NCBI GenBank assembly: GCA_021828105.1
Contig: JAKATG010000030.1
Span: forward strand, 14,464 to 78,463
Source: Taklimakanibacter sp021828105
GTDB taxonomy: Bacteria > Pseudomonadota > Alphaproteobacteria > Rhizobiales > Aestuariivirgaceae
Length of the DNA: 64,000 nt
Reading direction: 5' to 3'
In this document: piece after piece, positions 7,484 through 16,568 of the stretch
Position numbering within the stretch: the first letter of the stretch is position 1
Layout: each line of letters begins with the position of its first letter
Translations under genes and position numbers: made by a program
The notes under the pieces: model-generated
The model's input: only the letters and a program-made list of their open reading frames with translations
Database searches by the model: none
Told to the model about the DNA's origin: nothing

Positions 7484-8503
7484 ATGCCGATCGTGCGGCG
7501 GCTCGTCCTCTGCCTCGTCATGCTGGTCATGGCGGGGCCGGCGCGTGCTGCCGACGAAACGCTGAGCCGGCTCGTCGACCGCTTCATCATCCCGCATTAT
7601 CAGGCTCTGTCGCTCACCGCCGATGCGCAGGAGAAGGCCTGGTCGGAGTTCTGCGCCAAGCCCGACGAAATGGGGTTCGAGACCCTGCAGCGCGCCTATC
7701 TCGCCACCGCCGACTCATGGTCGCAGATCGAGTTCCTGCGCTATGGACCGATCGGCGATGAGTTCCGCGCCGAGCGCCTGTCCTATTGGCCGGAGCGCAA
7801 GAATGCGACGGCGAAAGCCTTGACCCTGTTGCTCGAGAAAAGCGGCATCGAGGACCTGGCGCCCGAGACCTTCGTCAAGAACAGCGTCGCGGTGCAAGGC
7901 CTGCCGGCGCTCGAGCGTCTCCTTTTCGACGAGAAGGCGCAAGTGGAGATGCTGAACGGCCTACGCAAGGAGCGGCGCTGCGCCATAGGCCAGGCCATCG
8001 CCTGGAACATCGTGATGATCGCTCATGATGTGCGGCTCGGTTGGACCAATGATGTCGTCGAGGCCATCGCCAATCCCGACACGGCCAAGGAAGCGACCTC
8101 GCGCATCGCCACCGATTTCCTGTCTACCTTCGCCTATATGAGAGATTCGAAACTGCGCCCGGTGCTCGGCAAGAACGCGGCCGAGGCACGCCCGGCACTT
8201 GCCGAAGGCTGGCGCAGCAAGCGCTCGAAGCGCGCCCTCGCTCTCAATATCGAGACCGCGCTCGCCGTCGCGAAGCTCATCATGGCGGGCAAGGAGGGCG
8301 CTACGCCTTCGACCATCACGACGGCCGCGAGCTTCGCCGAAGCGCTGCCCGAGGATTTCGGTCCGGCGGTGAGTGACGTCAAGCAGCGCCAGCAATTCTA
8401 TCTGCTGCTCGATGCGCTGGCGGCGGCGCGCGACAAGGCGCATGACGAGATACCGGCGGTGCTCGGCGTAACAGTGGGGTTCAACAGCCAGGATGGTGAT
8501 TGA
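7484..8503 (+). CDS. Second periplasmic imelysin family protein
   Basis: 339 residues, starting at the base after the di-heme gene stop. The signal peptide is MPIVRRLVLCLVMLVMAGPARA. The imelysin GxxxxE-type core appears as VQGLPALERLLF (about residues 137-148), with the motif His replaced, as in the shorter imelysin paralogue of DUF1111/DUF1513 clusters. It is likely a periplasmic metal-binding helical-bundle protein working with its neighbours, not an active peptidase. Its 3' end overlaps the DUF1513 gene by 11 bp, so translation is probably coupled. Confidence 0.88.
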   Translation: MPIVRRLVLCLVMLVMAGPARAADETLSRLVDRFIIPHYQALSLTADAQEKAWSEFCAKPDEMGFETLQRAYLATADSWSQIEFLRYGPIGDEFRAERLSYWPERKNATAKALTLLLEKSGIEDLAPETFVKNSVAVQGLPALERLLFDEKAQVEMLNGLRKERRCAIGQAIAWNIVMIAHDVRLGWTNDVVEAIANPDTAKEATSRIATDFLSTFAYMRDSKLRPVLGKNAAEARPALAEGWRSKRSKRALALNIETALAVAKLIMAGKEGATPSTITTAASFAEALPEDFGPAVSDVKQRQQFYLLLDALAAARDKAHDEIPAVLGVTVGFNSQDGD

Positions 8504-9602
8504 CCGTCGCCAGATAGTGCAGGGCCTCGCCGCGGCTCTTGCGGCGAGCGTCCTTCCCGCACGAGCGCGCGCCAATGCGCCGGCGCTCTATATTTCCTGC
8601 CGCATGGATGCCGCGGGCAAGGCCTCGGCGGCGATGTTCTCCCTTGACGGCAAGGAATTGTTCTCGACCGTGCTGCCGGCGCGCGGCCATGATGCGACGA
8701 TGCGGCCCTTATCGCCAGAGGTCGTGGTCTTCGCCAGACGGCCCGGCAACTGGTTCATCGTCGTCGATGCCAGGAAGGGCCTCGTCGTCGGCACAGTACT
8801 CTCCGCCAAGGATAGGCATTTCTATGGCCATGGGGTGTTCACGCTCGACGGCAAGCTGCTCTATGCCACCGAGAACGACACGGTGACCGGCAATGGCGTG
8901 CTCGGCATCTATGATGCGGGCGCCGATTACCGCCGCATCGGCGAGATCGCCTCGCGCGGCATCGGTCCGCATGACATTGCCTTCCTGCCCGACGGCAAGA
9001 CGCTGGTCGTCGCCAATGGCGGCCTGCGCACGTCGCCCGAGACCGGGCGCGAGGTTCTCAACAAGGACGACATGAAGCCCAATGTCGCGCTGATCGATGC
9101 GGCGCATGATGCGACCCTTGCCGCCCTCGAGCTGGCGCCGCAGTTTCGCGCGCTCTCCATTCGCCACATGGCCATTGCCCAGGACCGCAGCATCGCCTTC
9201 GGCTGCCAGTATCAGGGCGATCCCAATGACCTGCCGCCGCTCGTGGGCTCCGTGAGCGCTTCGGGCAAGGTCGCGCTGTTCGACATGCCGGAAGTCGAGC
9301 TCTTGGGGATGGCCAATTATATCGGCTCCATGTCGCTCGATGCATCGGAAGAGATCGTCGCCGCGACGAGCCCGCAAGGCGGCAGCGTCGCTCTGTGGAA
9401 TCGCCGCTCGGGCGAGTTCCTGACGCGCGAGCGGATGAACGATGTCTGCGGCGTCGCGGCACTGCCCGGGACCCGGGATTTCCTCCTGACCTCCGGCAAT
9501 GACGGCGTGCGCAGCCTCATCGAGGGCAATGAAACGCTCAAGCGCATTTCGACGGACCGGCTGCAGAACTGGATCTGGGATAATCACCTGCTGGCGGTCT
9601 AG
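8493..9602 (+). CDS. Tat-exported DUF1513 protein (beta-propeller-like)
   Basis: 369 residues. The N-terminus MVIDRRQIVQGLAAALAASVLPARARA carries twin arginines and a hydrophobic core, consistent with Tat export. The body has repeated blocks of strand-rich sequence (for example YGHGVFTLDGKLLYATEN, GPHDIAFLPDGKTLVVANGG, RHMAIAQDRSIAFGCQYQG) typical of DUF1513 proteins, which look like seven-bladed propellers. The family is regularly the last gene of imelysin/DUF1111 operons, and its function is unproven. Tat export suggests it folds, perhaps with a cofactor, before leaving the cytoplasm. It ends the iron locus; no clear hairpin terminator was seen after 9602. Confidence 0.88.
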   Translation: MVIDRRQIVQGLAAALAASVLPARARANAPALYISCRMDAAGKASAAMFSLDGKELFSTVLPARGHDATMRPLSPEVVVFARRPGNWFIVVDARKGLVVGTVLSAKDRHFYGHGVFTLDGKLLYATENDTVTGNGVLGIYDAGADYRRIGEIASRGIGPHDIAFLPDGKTLVVANGGLRTSPETGREVLNKDDMKPNVALIDAAHDATLAALELAPQFRALSIRHMAIAQDRSIAFGCQYQGDPNDLPPLVGSVSASGKVALFDMPEVELLGMANYIGSMSLDASEEIVAATSPQGGSVALWNRRSGEFLTRERMNDVCGVAALPGTRDFLLTSGNDGVRSLIEGNETLKRISTDRLQNWIWDNHLLAV

Positions 9603-9657
9603 GTTTGGGACCGCGCTCTTTCCGCGATAAGACCATCTGGATAGTCGGGAGCCTGAT

Positions 9658-9899
9658 GTGGAAACGATCAAACTGACTGACGCAAAGGCTCGTCTGAACC
9701 AGCTTGTCGATCGGGTCGAGGCTGGTGAAACGATTGGCATTACCCGGCGGGGCAAGTCCGTCGCGCTGCTTACCGCTGCGGTTAGGTCCCGCAAGCCAAT
9801 CGACATGGCGATGCTCAAGGCCTTGACGACCTCGATGCCCCGCAGGCGCATGATGCCGCCGACCTGGTACGGTCGATACGGGACGGCGATCGCTATTGA
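9658..9899 (+). pseudogene. Frameshifted Phd/YefM-type antitoxin
   Basis: The first about 60 codons (METIKLTDAKARLNQLVDRVEAGE...GKSVALL) are a normal Phd-family antitoxin N-terminus that dimerises and binds DNA. After the MP codons near 9839 the open frame turns to unrelated sequence. The adjacent frame instead reads QAHDAADLVRSIRDGDRY and stops at 9897-9899, which is the usual C-terminal neutralising tail of VapB-like antitoxins. One base missing in the CCCC run near 9840 would explain it. The unshifted frame continues to 9987 through repeat DNA. This is either real decay or a sequencing error. Confidence 0.75.
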
Positions 9900-9907
9900 C
9901 GCTCTAT
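9896..9907 (+). pseudogene. Remnant start of a VapC-type toxin gene
   Basis: Overlapping the antitoxin stop, TTG ACG CTC TAT encodes MTLY, the usual opening of PIN-domain VapC toxins (MTLYLD...). The sequence then changes abruptly to unrelated DNA leading into the inverted-repeat element at 9939. No PIN-domain acidic residues follow in any frame. Four codons alone prove little; the call rests on the overlap geometry and the degenerate antitoxin before it. Confidence 0.4.
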
Positions 9908-9938
9908 GGAGGCGCGAAGACCGGAACCTACGCTTTTT

Positions 9939-10098
9939 CCCCTCTCCCGTTGCGAAGCAATGGGAGAGGTGCCCGAAGGGTGGGTGAGGGCCCTTTGCAG
10001 CAAGGAATACTCTTCGAGATCGGAGTACATTGCGCGATAAGAGCCCTCATCCGGCGCTGCGCGCCACCTTCTCCCATTGCTTCGCAACGGGAGAAGGG
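9939..10098. repeat. Long imperfect inverted repeat (rhizobial intergenic element)
   Basis: The left arm 9939-9993 (CCCCTCTCCCGTTGCGAAGC...GAGGGCCC) is matched in reverse by the right arm at about 10042-10098 (GAGCCCTCATCC...CAACGGGAGAAGGG), with about 48 bp between. Each arm contains a smaller palindrome around GTTGCGAAGCAA. Elements with the CCCTCTCCC...GGTGAGGGC pattern are very common between genes in Rhizobiales. It sits where the toxin gene should be and abuts the 3' end of cysA, where its hairpin could also terminate transcription. Confidence 0.75.
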
Positions 10099-10122
10099 AA
10101 ATGAAGAGGGTGGAGAGAACCG

Positions 10123-11162
<1,040 letters not shown>

Positions 11163-11163
<1 letters not shown>

Positions 11164-11969
11164 TAGTGGGCCTTTTTCCATTCCAGCAGGCTCTGCGCGG
11201 TGAGCGTCACGAAGGCGAGAAGCGCCAGAAGGGAAGCGACGGCAAAGGCGGCGGTGAAGTTGTATTCATTATAGAGGATTTCGACATGGAGCGGCATGGT
11301 GTTGGTCTTGCCGCGGATGTGCCCCGAGACGACCGAGACGGCGCCGAACTCGCCCATGGCGCGGGCATTGCAGAGCAGCACGCCGTAGAGCAGGCCCCAT
11401 TTGATGTTGGGCAAGGTCACGCGCCAGAAGGTCTGGAGGCCTGAGGCGCCGAGCGACACCGCGGCTTCCTCGTCCTCGGTGCCTTGCTCCTGCATCAGGG
11501 GGATGAGCTCGCGCGCGACGAACGGGAAGGTCACGAACATGGTGGCGAGCACGATGCCGGGCAGCGCGAAGATGATCTTGAGGCCGGTGCCCTGGAGTGC
11601 CGGGCCGAACCAGCCTTGCAGGCCGAACAGGAGCACGAAGACGAGGCCGGCGATGACGGGCGATACCGAGAACGGGAGGTCGATGAGGGTCAGGAGGAAG
11701 CTCTTGCCCTTGAATTCATATTTGGCGATGGCCCAGGCGGCGATCACGCCGAAGACGAGATTGACGCTGACCGAGATCAGGGCGGTGATCAGGGTGAGCT
11801 TGATCGCTGACAACGTCACCGGATCGCTCAGGGACAGGAAATACTCATCCCAGCCCTTGGCGAGGGCCTGTGCGAAGACGGTGATGAGCGGCAGGCCGAT
11901 GAGCATCGCCATGACCAGAAAAGCCAGGGCGATCAGCACGATCCTGACGGAAAGGGGGTCTCTGTTCAT
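11163..11969 (-). CDS. cysW: Sulfate ABC transporter permease CysW
   Basis: 268 residues with about six predicted transmembrane helices beginning VRIVLIALAFLVMAMLIGLPLITVF. The inner-membrane permease EAA loop, which contacts the ATPase, is visible as DEEAAVSLGASGLQTFWRVTLP. The ARAMGEFGAVSVVSGHIRG segment is highly characteristic of CysW. It forms the channel with CysT. The gene follows cysT after 5 bp and overlaps cysA by one base. Confidence 0.95.
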
Positions 11970-11974
11970 CTGCT

Positions 11975-12820
11975 TCAGCCGGTACCCTGACGTTTGCGGC
12001 CCCAGGCCTGTAGCACATTGATGAGGAAAAGCAGAGCGAGCGACGCGATGAGCATGGCGACCGCGATGGCGGTCGCCTGCTCATATTCGAATTCCTCGAG
12101 CTTGATGACGATGAGGAGCGGCGCGATCTCCGACACCATGGGCAAATTGCCGGCGATGAAGATGACCGAGCCATATTCGCCGACGGCGCGGGCGAAAGCG
12201 AGGGCGAAGCCGGTCAGAAGTGCCGGCAGGATGGCGGGCAGGATGATGCGCCGGAAGGTTGCGAGCTTGGTGGCGCCGAGGCAGGCGGCGGCCTCCTCGG
12301 TGGTCTGGTCGATATCGGCAAGCACCGGCTCGACGGTCCTGACCACGAAGGGAAGGCCGATGAAGATCAGCGCGACCAGGATGCCGAGCGGCGTGAAGGA
12401 GATCTTGAGGCCGATGAGGCCGAAGAGCCAGCCCATCGCCCCATTGGGGGCATAGAGCGTCGTCAGCGCGATGCCGGCAACGGCGGTCGGGAGCGCGAAA
12501 GGAATGTCCACCATGGCGCTCAAGCTGCGGCGCAGCGGGAAATCATAGCGCACCAGCACCCAGGCGATGAGAAGGCCCAGAACCAGATTGACCGCGGCGG
12601 CGATGAGCGACAAGCCGAAGCTGAGCTTGAGCGCCGCCAGCACCCGGGCGTTGAGGATGGTGTCGACAAAGCCGGAAAAGCCGAGCGTCGCCGCCTTGAG
12701 CACGAGACCGGCCAAGGGGATCAGCACGATCAGGCTGAGCCACATCAAGGTGAGGCCGAGCGTCAACCCGAAGCCCGGGATCACGCTCGGCTTGCGCCAA
12801 CTGCTGGTAAAGGATGTCAC
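11975..12820 (-). CDS. cysT: Sulfate ABC transporter permease CysT (CysU)
   Basis: 281 residues when started at the GTG at 12820 (VTSFTSSWRKPS...). The open frame extends to 12964, but that extension is arginine/proline-rich and lies in repeat-like DNA, so it is unlikely to be translated. The body has about six membrane helices and the EAA loop TEEAAACLGATKLATFRRIILP, followed by the CysT-typical ARAVGEYGSVIFIAGNLP. It pairs with CysW. The Shine-Dalgarno match before 12820 is weak, so the exact start is uncertain. Confidence 0.93.
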   Translation of the reverse strand: MTSFTSSWRKPSVIPGFGLTLGLTLMWLSLIVLIPLAGLVLKAATLGFSGFVDTILNARVLAALKLSFGLSLIAAAVNLVLGLLIAWVLVRYDFPLRRSLSAMVDIPFALPTAVAGIALTTLYAPNGAMGWLFGLIGLKISFTPLGILVALIFIGLPFVVRTVEPVLADIDQTTEEAAACLGATKLATFRRIILPAILPALLTGFALAFARAVGEYGSVIFIAGNLPMVSEIAPLLIVIKLEEFEYEQATAIAVAMLIASLALLFLINVLQAWGRKRQGTG

Positions 12821-12850
12821 TGCGGGATGAGACCTAGGGAGAAAAGACTT

Positions 12851-12910
12851 GTCACCCTCGCCCCGCAAGCGGAGCGCAGCGGAGCGAGGAAAGCGGGAAG
12901 CGTGAGGGAC
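12851..12910. repeat. Imperfect palindromic intergenic repeat upstream of cysT
   Basis: GTCACCCTCGCCCCGC...GCGGGAAGCGTGAGGGAC forms an imperfect hairpin with an internal GGAGCGCAGCGGAGCG tract. It lies in the 193-bp gap between the binding-protein gene and cysT, where it could reduce readthrough or stabilise the upstream message so that the binding protein is made in excess. The role is inferred. Confidence 0.5.
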
Positions 12911-13013
12911 ATGGACGAAGCCTCCTGCTCCTCCCGATGCGTCACGCCTCCCCCGCAGGACCAATCCTCACGAGGGAGGGCAATGTCAAGTCCGATCATG
13001 ACCGGTATTCGCC

Positions 13014-14015
13014 TCAGTTGCTGGGCTTGTAGATCTGATCGAAGATACCACCGTCGGCGAAATGAGTCTCTTGCGCCTTCTTCCAGCCGCCGAACTCGTC
13101 ATCGATATTGAAGAGCGCGATCTTCGGGAAGGCGTCCTTGTACTGCTCCTGGACCGCCGCATCGCGCGGACGGTAGGAATTCTTGGCGATGATCTCCTGC
13201 GCTTGCGGCGTGTAGAGGAAGTTGAGATAGGCTTCCGCCTGCTTGCGCGTGCCCTTGGCGTCGACGACCTTGTCGACGACCGTTACCGGCGGCTCGGCCA
13301 GGATGCTCTCGCTCGGCACGACGATCTCGAACTTGTCGTTGCCGAATTCCTTGAGCGCGAGGAAGGCCTCGTTCTCCCAGGCAAGCAGCACATCGCCGAT
13401 GCCGCGCTCGACGAAGGTCACGGTCGAGCCGCGCGCACCCGTGTCGAGCACCGGCACGTTGCGGAAAAGATCGGCGACGAAATTGCGCGCCGCAGTCTCA
13501 TCCTTGTTGCTCTTGTGGAGGGCATAGCCCCAGGCGGCGAGATAATTCCACCGGGCGCCGCCCGAGGTCTTGGGATTGGGCGTGATCACTTGCACACCCT
13601 GCTTGGTGAGATCGGACCAGTCCTTGATGCCCTTGGGGTTGCCCTTGCGGACGAGGAAGACGATGGTCGAGGTATAGGGCGAGCTGTTCTGGGCGAGCCG
13701 CTTCTGCCAGTCCTGGGCGATGAGCCCCTTCTTGGCGATGGCGTCGATGTCGTAAGCGAGCGCCAGTGTCACCACATCCGCCTCGAGCCCGTCGATGACG
13801 GCGCGCGCCTGCTTGCCGGATCCGCCATGCGACTGCTGGATGGTGATGGCTTCGCCGGTCTTGGTCTGCCATTCCTTGGCAAAGACCTCGTTCAGCTGCT
13901 GATACAGCTCGCGCGTCGGGTCATAGGAGACATTGAGAAGCTCGCTATCGGCAAGTGCTGTCGAGGTGAACAGCGCCGATACGGCGGCAAAAGCGAGAAA
14001 GGTGCGTCGAAACAT
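13014..14015 (-). CDS. Sulfate/thiosulfate-binding periplasmic protein (CysP/Sbp family)
   Basis: 333 residues. The signal peptide MFRRTFLAFAAVSALFTSTALA is followed by SELLNVSYDPTRELYQQLNEVF, the family signature. QSHGGSGKQARAVIDGLEADVVTLAL and the later NPKTSGGARWNYLAAWGYAL segments contribute the anion-binding residues. It captures sulfate or thiosulfate and delivers it to CysTW-CysA. An AAGGAGTAAG ribosome binding site precedes the ATG. Whether it is CysP (thiosulfate) or Sbp (sulfate) cannot be told from sequence reading alone, so no symbol is assigned. Confidence 0.93.
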   Translation of the reverse strand: MFRRTFLAFAAVSALFTSTALADSELLNVSYDPTRELYQQLNEVFAKEWQTKTGEAITIQQSHGGSGKQARAVIDGLEADVVTLALAYDIDAIAKKGLIAQDWQKRLAQNSSPYTSTIVFLVRKGNPKGIKDWSDLTKQGVQVITPNPKTSGGARWNYLAAWGYALHKSNKDETAARNFVADLFRNVPVLDTGARGSTVTFVERGIGDVLLAWENEAFLALKEFGNDKFEIVVPSESILAEPPVTVVDKVVDAKGTRKQAEAYLNFLYTPQAQEIIAKNSYRPRDAAVQEQYKDAFPKIALFNIDDEFGGWKKAQETHFADGGIFDQIYKPSN

Positions 14016-14161
14016 GATCTTACTCCTTGAAGAGTTCAGTCAAAGCTTCGCCGGTCCCGGCGCCTGGAGATCGCCTTGAGCGGCAACGTATGGGTGGATG
14101 GGAAGGTTCCGAGGAGCTTGCCTGCTCCTCCTCTTTATTGGCGCGTGCGCTTTTTCATATG

Positions 14162-14210
14162 GCGCATGATCTTTTCGGAAAACCGGTGGCCACTTTTCCG
14201 GATCATGCGC
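14162..14210. repeat. Rhizobiales GCATGATC/GGAAAA palindromic repeat
   Basis: GCGCATGATCTTTTCGGAAAA on the left is mirrored by TTTTCCGGATCATGCGC on the right around a CCGGTGGCCAC centre. The same family occurs at 56742-56815 and 59109-59151. It abuts the stop codon of the 63-aa ORF and precedes the sulfate-binding protein gene. This family of short palindromes is frequent between rhizobial genes and forms strong RNA hairpins. Confidence 0.85.
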
Positions 14211-14401
14211 TAGCGACAGCTCCCCGTCGGGAACAGCGTGTCGCGCGGGGCTTCCGGATCGTCCATGAGACGGTCGTAGAGAAGCTCGAAACTGCTCGCC
14301 TTGCCGAAATCTTCAGGCTTCACCGGAAGGGGATCCGGCGCTGCTTCGCCGCCGGAGACCGGATGCCGCCAGAACGGCAGGATAGATTTGAGAGAGGCCA
14401 T
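14210..14401 (-). CDS. Small conserved-looking protein (63 aa) at the head of the sulfate operon
   Basis: Starting at the ATG at 14401 there is a strong GAGGAG 8 bp upstream and a good promoter beyond it; seven further codons to 14422 are possible but unlikely. The product (MASLKSILPFWRHPVSGG...) is soluble, rich in Pro, Asp and Glu, with no cysteine until the last residues. I do not recognise its function. Position suggests co-transcription with the sulfate-binding protein 195 bp downstream. It may be a leader or accessory protein of sulfate uptake. Confidence 0.6.
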   Translation of the reverse strand: MASLKSILPFWRHPVSGGEAAPDPLPVKPEDFGKASSFELLYDRLMDDPEAPRDTLFPTGSCR

Positions 14402-14402
14402 C

Positions 14403-14516
14403 GGATTTCTCCTCAGGGACACAATACGATAATTTCTACTGATTTTATCGAGTTAGTCAAGCAACAATCCGCTAACCAGTTTTATCTGGCTAATTCAGTC
14501 GCTTAGAATGACGTTA
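14403..14516 (-). promoter_or_regulatory. AT-rich promoter/operator region of the sulfate operon
   Basis: This is the most AT-rich stretch of the area. Reading leftwards it contains TTGACT, a 17-bp spacer and a TAGAAATTAT region as plausible -35 and -10 elements, about 40 bp before the 63-aa ORF. Just upstream lies GCTAACCAG-TTTTAT-CTGGCTAA, an imperfect dyad that could be the operator of the adjacent Rrf2 regulator. Assignment is by position and composition only. Confidence 0.5.
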
Positions 14517-14521
14517 ATGAC

Positions 14522-14980
14522 TCAAGCCATTTGCCTGGTGACAGGCAAAGTGTCGAGATCGATGGCACGGCCGGCAGCGGCGTCGGCAATCGTGGTGCGC
14601 TCCAGCACTTCCCGCGTCGGCTCGATGACGCGGGCAAAGACCTTGCGGATCTCGCAAGTATGCTCGTCCTTGCAATCCTCGCAGCGCGCGTAGGCGATGA
14701 TGCTGAGGCAGGGCAAGGGAGCGATCGGCCCGTCGATGGTGCGCAGCACCTGGGCGAAGGTGATCTGGGATGCGGGCTTGAGCAGCGCATAGCCGCCGCG
14801 ATTGCCGCGCCTACTCTGCACCATGCCCTGGTTCTTCAGCCTGAGGAGGATCTGCTCCAGGAACTTCTTCGGGATCTTCTCGGCGGTCGCGATGTCGGAG
14901 GTCTGGGCAGCACTTCCTGGCTTGATGCGGGCGAGCGCGATAAGGGCGCGCAGCGCATATTTGGCTTGGCGTGAGATCAT
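14522..14980 (-). CDS. Rrf2 family transcriptional regulator with Fe-S-type cysteines
   Basis: 152 residues. The N-terminal winged helix starts MISRQAKYALRALIALA and continues to the RRGNRGGYALLKP wing, the Rrf2 hallmark. Four cysteines at residues 91, 100, 103 and 109 (PC...RCEDC...TC) occupy the region that binds an Fe-S cluster in IscR, RirA and NsrR. It is encoded just upstream of and in the same direction as the sulfate-uptake genes, so it probably senses cysteine or Fe-S status and controls them, in analogy to CymR. It could also act on the IscR-like site at 1586-1608; that is speculation. Confidence 0.88.
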   Translation of the reverse strand: MISRQAKYALRALIALARIKPGSAAQTSDIATAEKIPKKFLEQILLRLKNQGMVQSRRGNRGGYALLKPASQITFAQVLRTIDGPIAPLPCLSIIAYARCEDCKDEHTCEIRKVFARVIEPTREVLERTTIADAAAGRAIDLDTLPVTRQMA

Positions 14981-15045
14981 GCTCCAGTCCTAGAGCATAT
15001 CCGGCCCAAGTTGAAGACTTTGGCGATGAGGGATTGCTTGGTGCC

Positions 15046-16542
15046 CTAAAGGGCTGGGCGCGTGCCGGTCTTGCTCTCACGCTGCTCGCGGGCAAAGGAT
15101 TCCGGTCCTCTAGCCGCCAGCGCCTCAGCCAGGAATATAGAGAGCATGGGAGCCTCGACCGGCTTCGACAAGAGCGGAATATGAGCGAAGCGCGGTACGA
15201 CGCGCTCGGGGCCATAGCCGGTGGTGAAGATGAACGGGATTTGGCGATGCGAGAGAATGTCCGCAACCGGGAAGACAAGCTCACCGGCGAGATTGATGTC
15301 GAGTATCGCGCCGGTGAACTGCTCGCCGTCGATCGCCTGGCAGGCCTGCGCCACCGTGGCATAGGGACCGGCGACGGCATAGCCAAGGCTTACGATGAGC
15401 TCCTCGATCATCAAGGCGACGAGGGGCTCGTCCTCGACCAGCAGGATGGTCGCTCCGGCGGCCCGCCCTTCGGCGCCGCCTTGCGCTTTTCCAACTGCCT
15501 GATCGGCTGCCTCCGGGACTTCAAGGACGCAGTGCAGCCCGTCGCTATTCCATTGGAAATGGGCGCGTCCGCCGAGTTGCGCCTTGATGCTCAGATCGAT
15601 CACCTTCGTGCCAAAACCTTGACTTGTCGGGGGGCGGAGGTCGGGCACGCCGCTTTCGCGCCATGAGATGGTCAGCGGATCGGCTCGCCACGACAGAGCC
15701 AGCTTGCCGGTCTTCGCGGCGAAGGCGCCATATTTGGCGGCATTGGTCGCAAGCTCGTGCAGTGCCAGCGCAATGGCCTGCGCGCTGCCGGGCCTCAGCA
15801 CGATGTCCGGCCCGTTGACGATATAAAGGGGCTCGCCCGATCCGCGATAGGGAGCAAGCTCGTCCTCGACAATGGTCTTCAGGCTGGCGCCTTGCCATCG
15901 CGAGTCCGACAGCAAGGCATGGGCGCGGGCCAGCGCGTTGATGCGCCCCTCGATCGCCGTGACATATTGGTCAATCGTTTCGGCTTGCGTAAGCCTGACG
16001 ATGGCCTGCGCCACCGCCAGAGCGTTCTTGGCGCGGTGATCGACCTCGCGCGCCAGCACGGTCTGGTGGTCGTTCGCCAGCCGCAGTTCCTCGGTCCGCT
16101 CCGCGACGCGCCTCTCCAGATCGCTGTTCAAGGCCTCGAGCTCTCTCGTCTTGCGATGTAGCTCCACGAAGACCTTGACCTTGGCCCGCAGGATTTCCGC
16201 GACCACGGGTGCCGAGACATAATCGACCGCACCCATCTGGTAGCCGCGGACATAATCCGCCTCGTTCAAATGGACCGCCGACACGAAGATGATCGCCGTA
16301 TCCTTGTAACGGGGATGCTCGCGGATCATCTGGGCGAGATCGAAACCGTTGAGCTCCGGCATGCTGACATCCATCAGAATGACGGCGACGTCGATGCGCA
16401 GCAGGCACTCCAGCGCCTCGCGGGCAGATGAGGCCTTGATGAGAGTCTCGCCGAGTTCCTCCAGGACGACCTCATAGGTCAGGAGCTTGCCCGGCTGGTC
16501 GTCGACCAGAAGGATGTTCACTTTATCGGTGGCGTCCATCAT
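15046..16542 (-). CDS. Receiver - HWE-type histidine kinase - receiver hybrid protein
   Basis: 498 residues from the ATG at 16542, 26 bp after the stop of the large upstream kinase; the open frame to 16659 overlaps that gene. Residues about 9-125 are a receiver domain with phosphoacceptor Asp58 (VILMDVSMPE). A short coiled coil (LEALNSDLERRVAERTEEL) leads to an HWE/HisKA_2 kinase core: DHRAKNALAVAQAIV holds the His, and LHELATNAAKYGA is the N-box. The C-terminal 120 residues form a second receiver (ILLVEDEPLV...GAILDINLAG). No membrane helix is present, so the protein is cytoplasmic. It is probably part of a phosphorelay with the upstream multi-receiver kinase. Confidence 0.9.
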   Translation of the reverse strand: MMDATDKVNILLVDDQPGKLLTYEVVLEELGETLIKASSAREALECLLRIDVAVILMDVSMPELNGFDLAQMIREHPRYKDTAIIFVSAVHLNEADYVRGYQMGAVDYVSAPVVAEILRAKVKVFVELHRKTRELEALNSDLERRVAERTEELRLANDHQTVLAREVDHRAKNALAVAQAIVRLTQAETIDQYVTAIEGRINALARAHALLSDSRWQGASLKTIVEDELAPYRGSGEPLYIVNGPDIVLRPGSAQAIALALHELATNAAKYGAFAAKTGKLALSWRADPLTISWRESGVPDLRPPTSQGFGTKVIDLSIKAQLGGRAHFQWNSDGLHCVLEVPEAADQAVGKAQGGAEGRAAGATILLVEDEPLVALMIEELIVSLGYAVAGPYATVAQACQAIDGEQFTGAILDINLAGELVFPVADILSHRQIPFIFTTGYGPERVVPRFAHIPLLSKPVEAPMLSIFLAEALAARGPESFAREQRESKTGTRPAL

Positions 16543-16568
16543 CGGTGCCGTCCATCGTCTGGCCACGG

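Noticed and set aside
7780..7960. A fully canonical GxHxxE motif in imelysin 2
   Set aside because: The matching segment reads VQGLPALERLL, with Leu where the His would be, so the motif is not intact; it was kept as a paralogue feature, not as evidence of metal peptidase activity.
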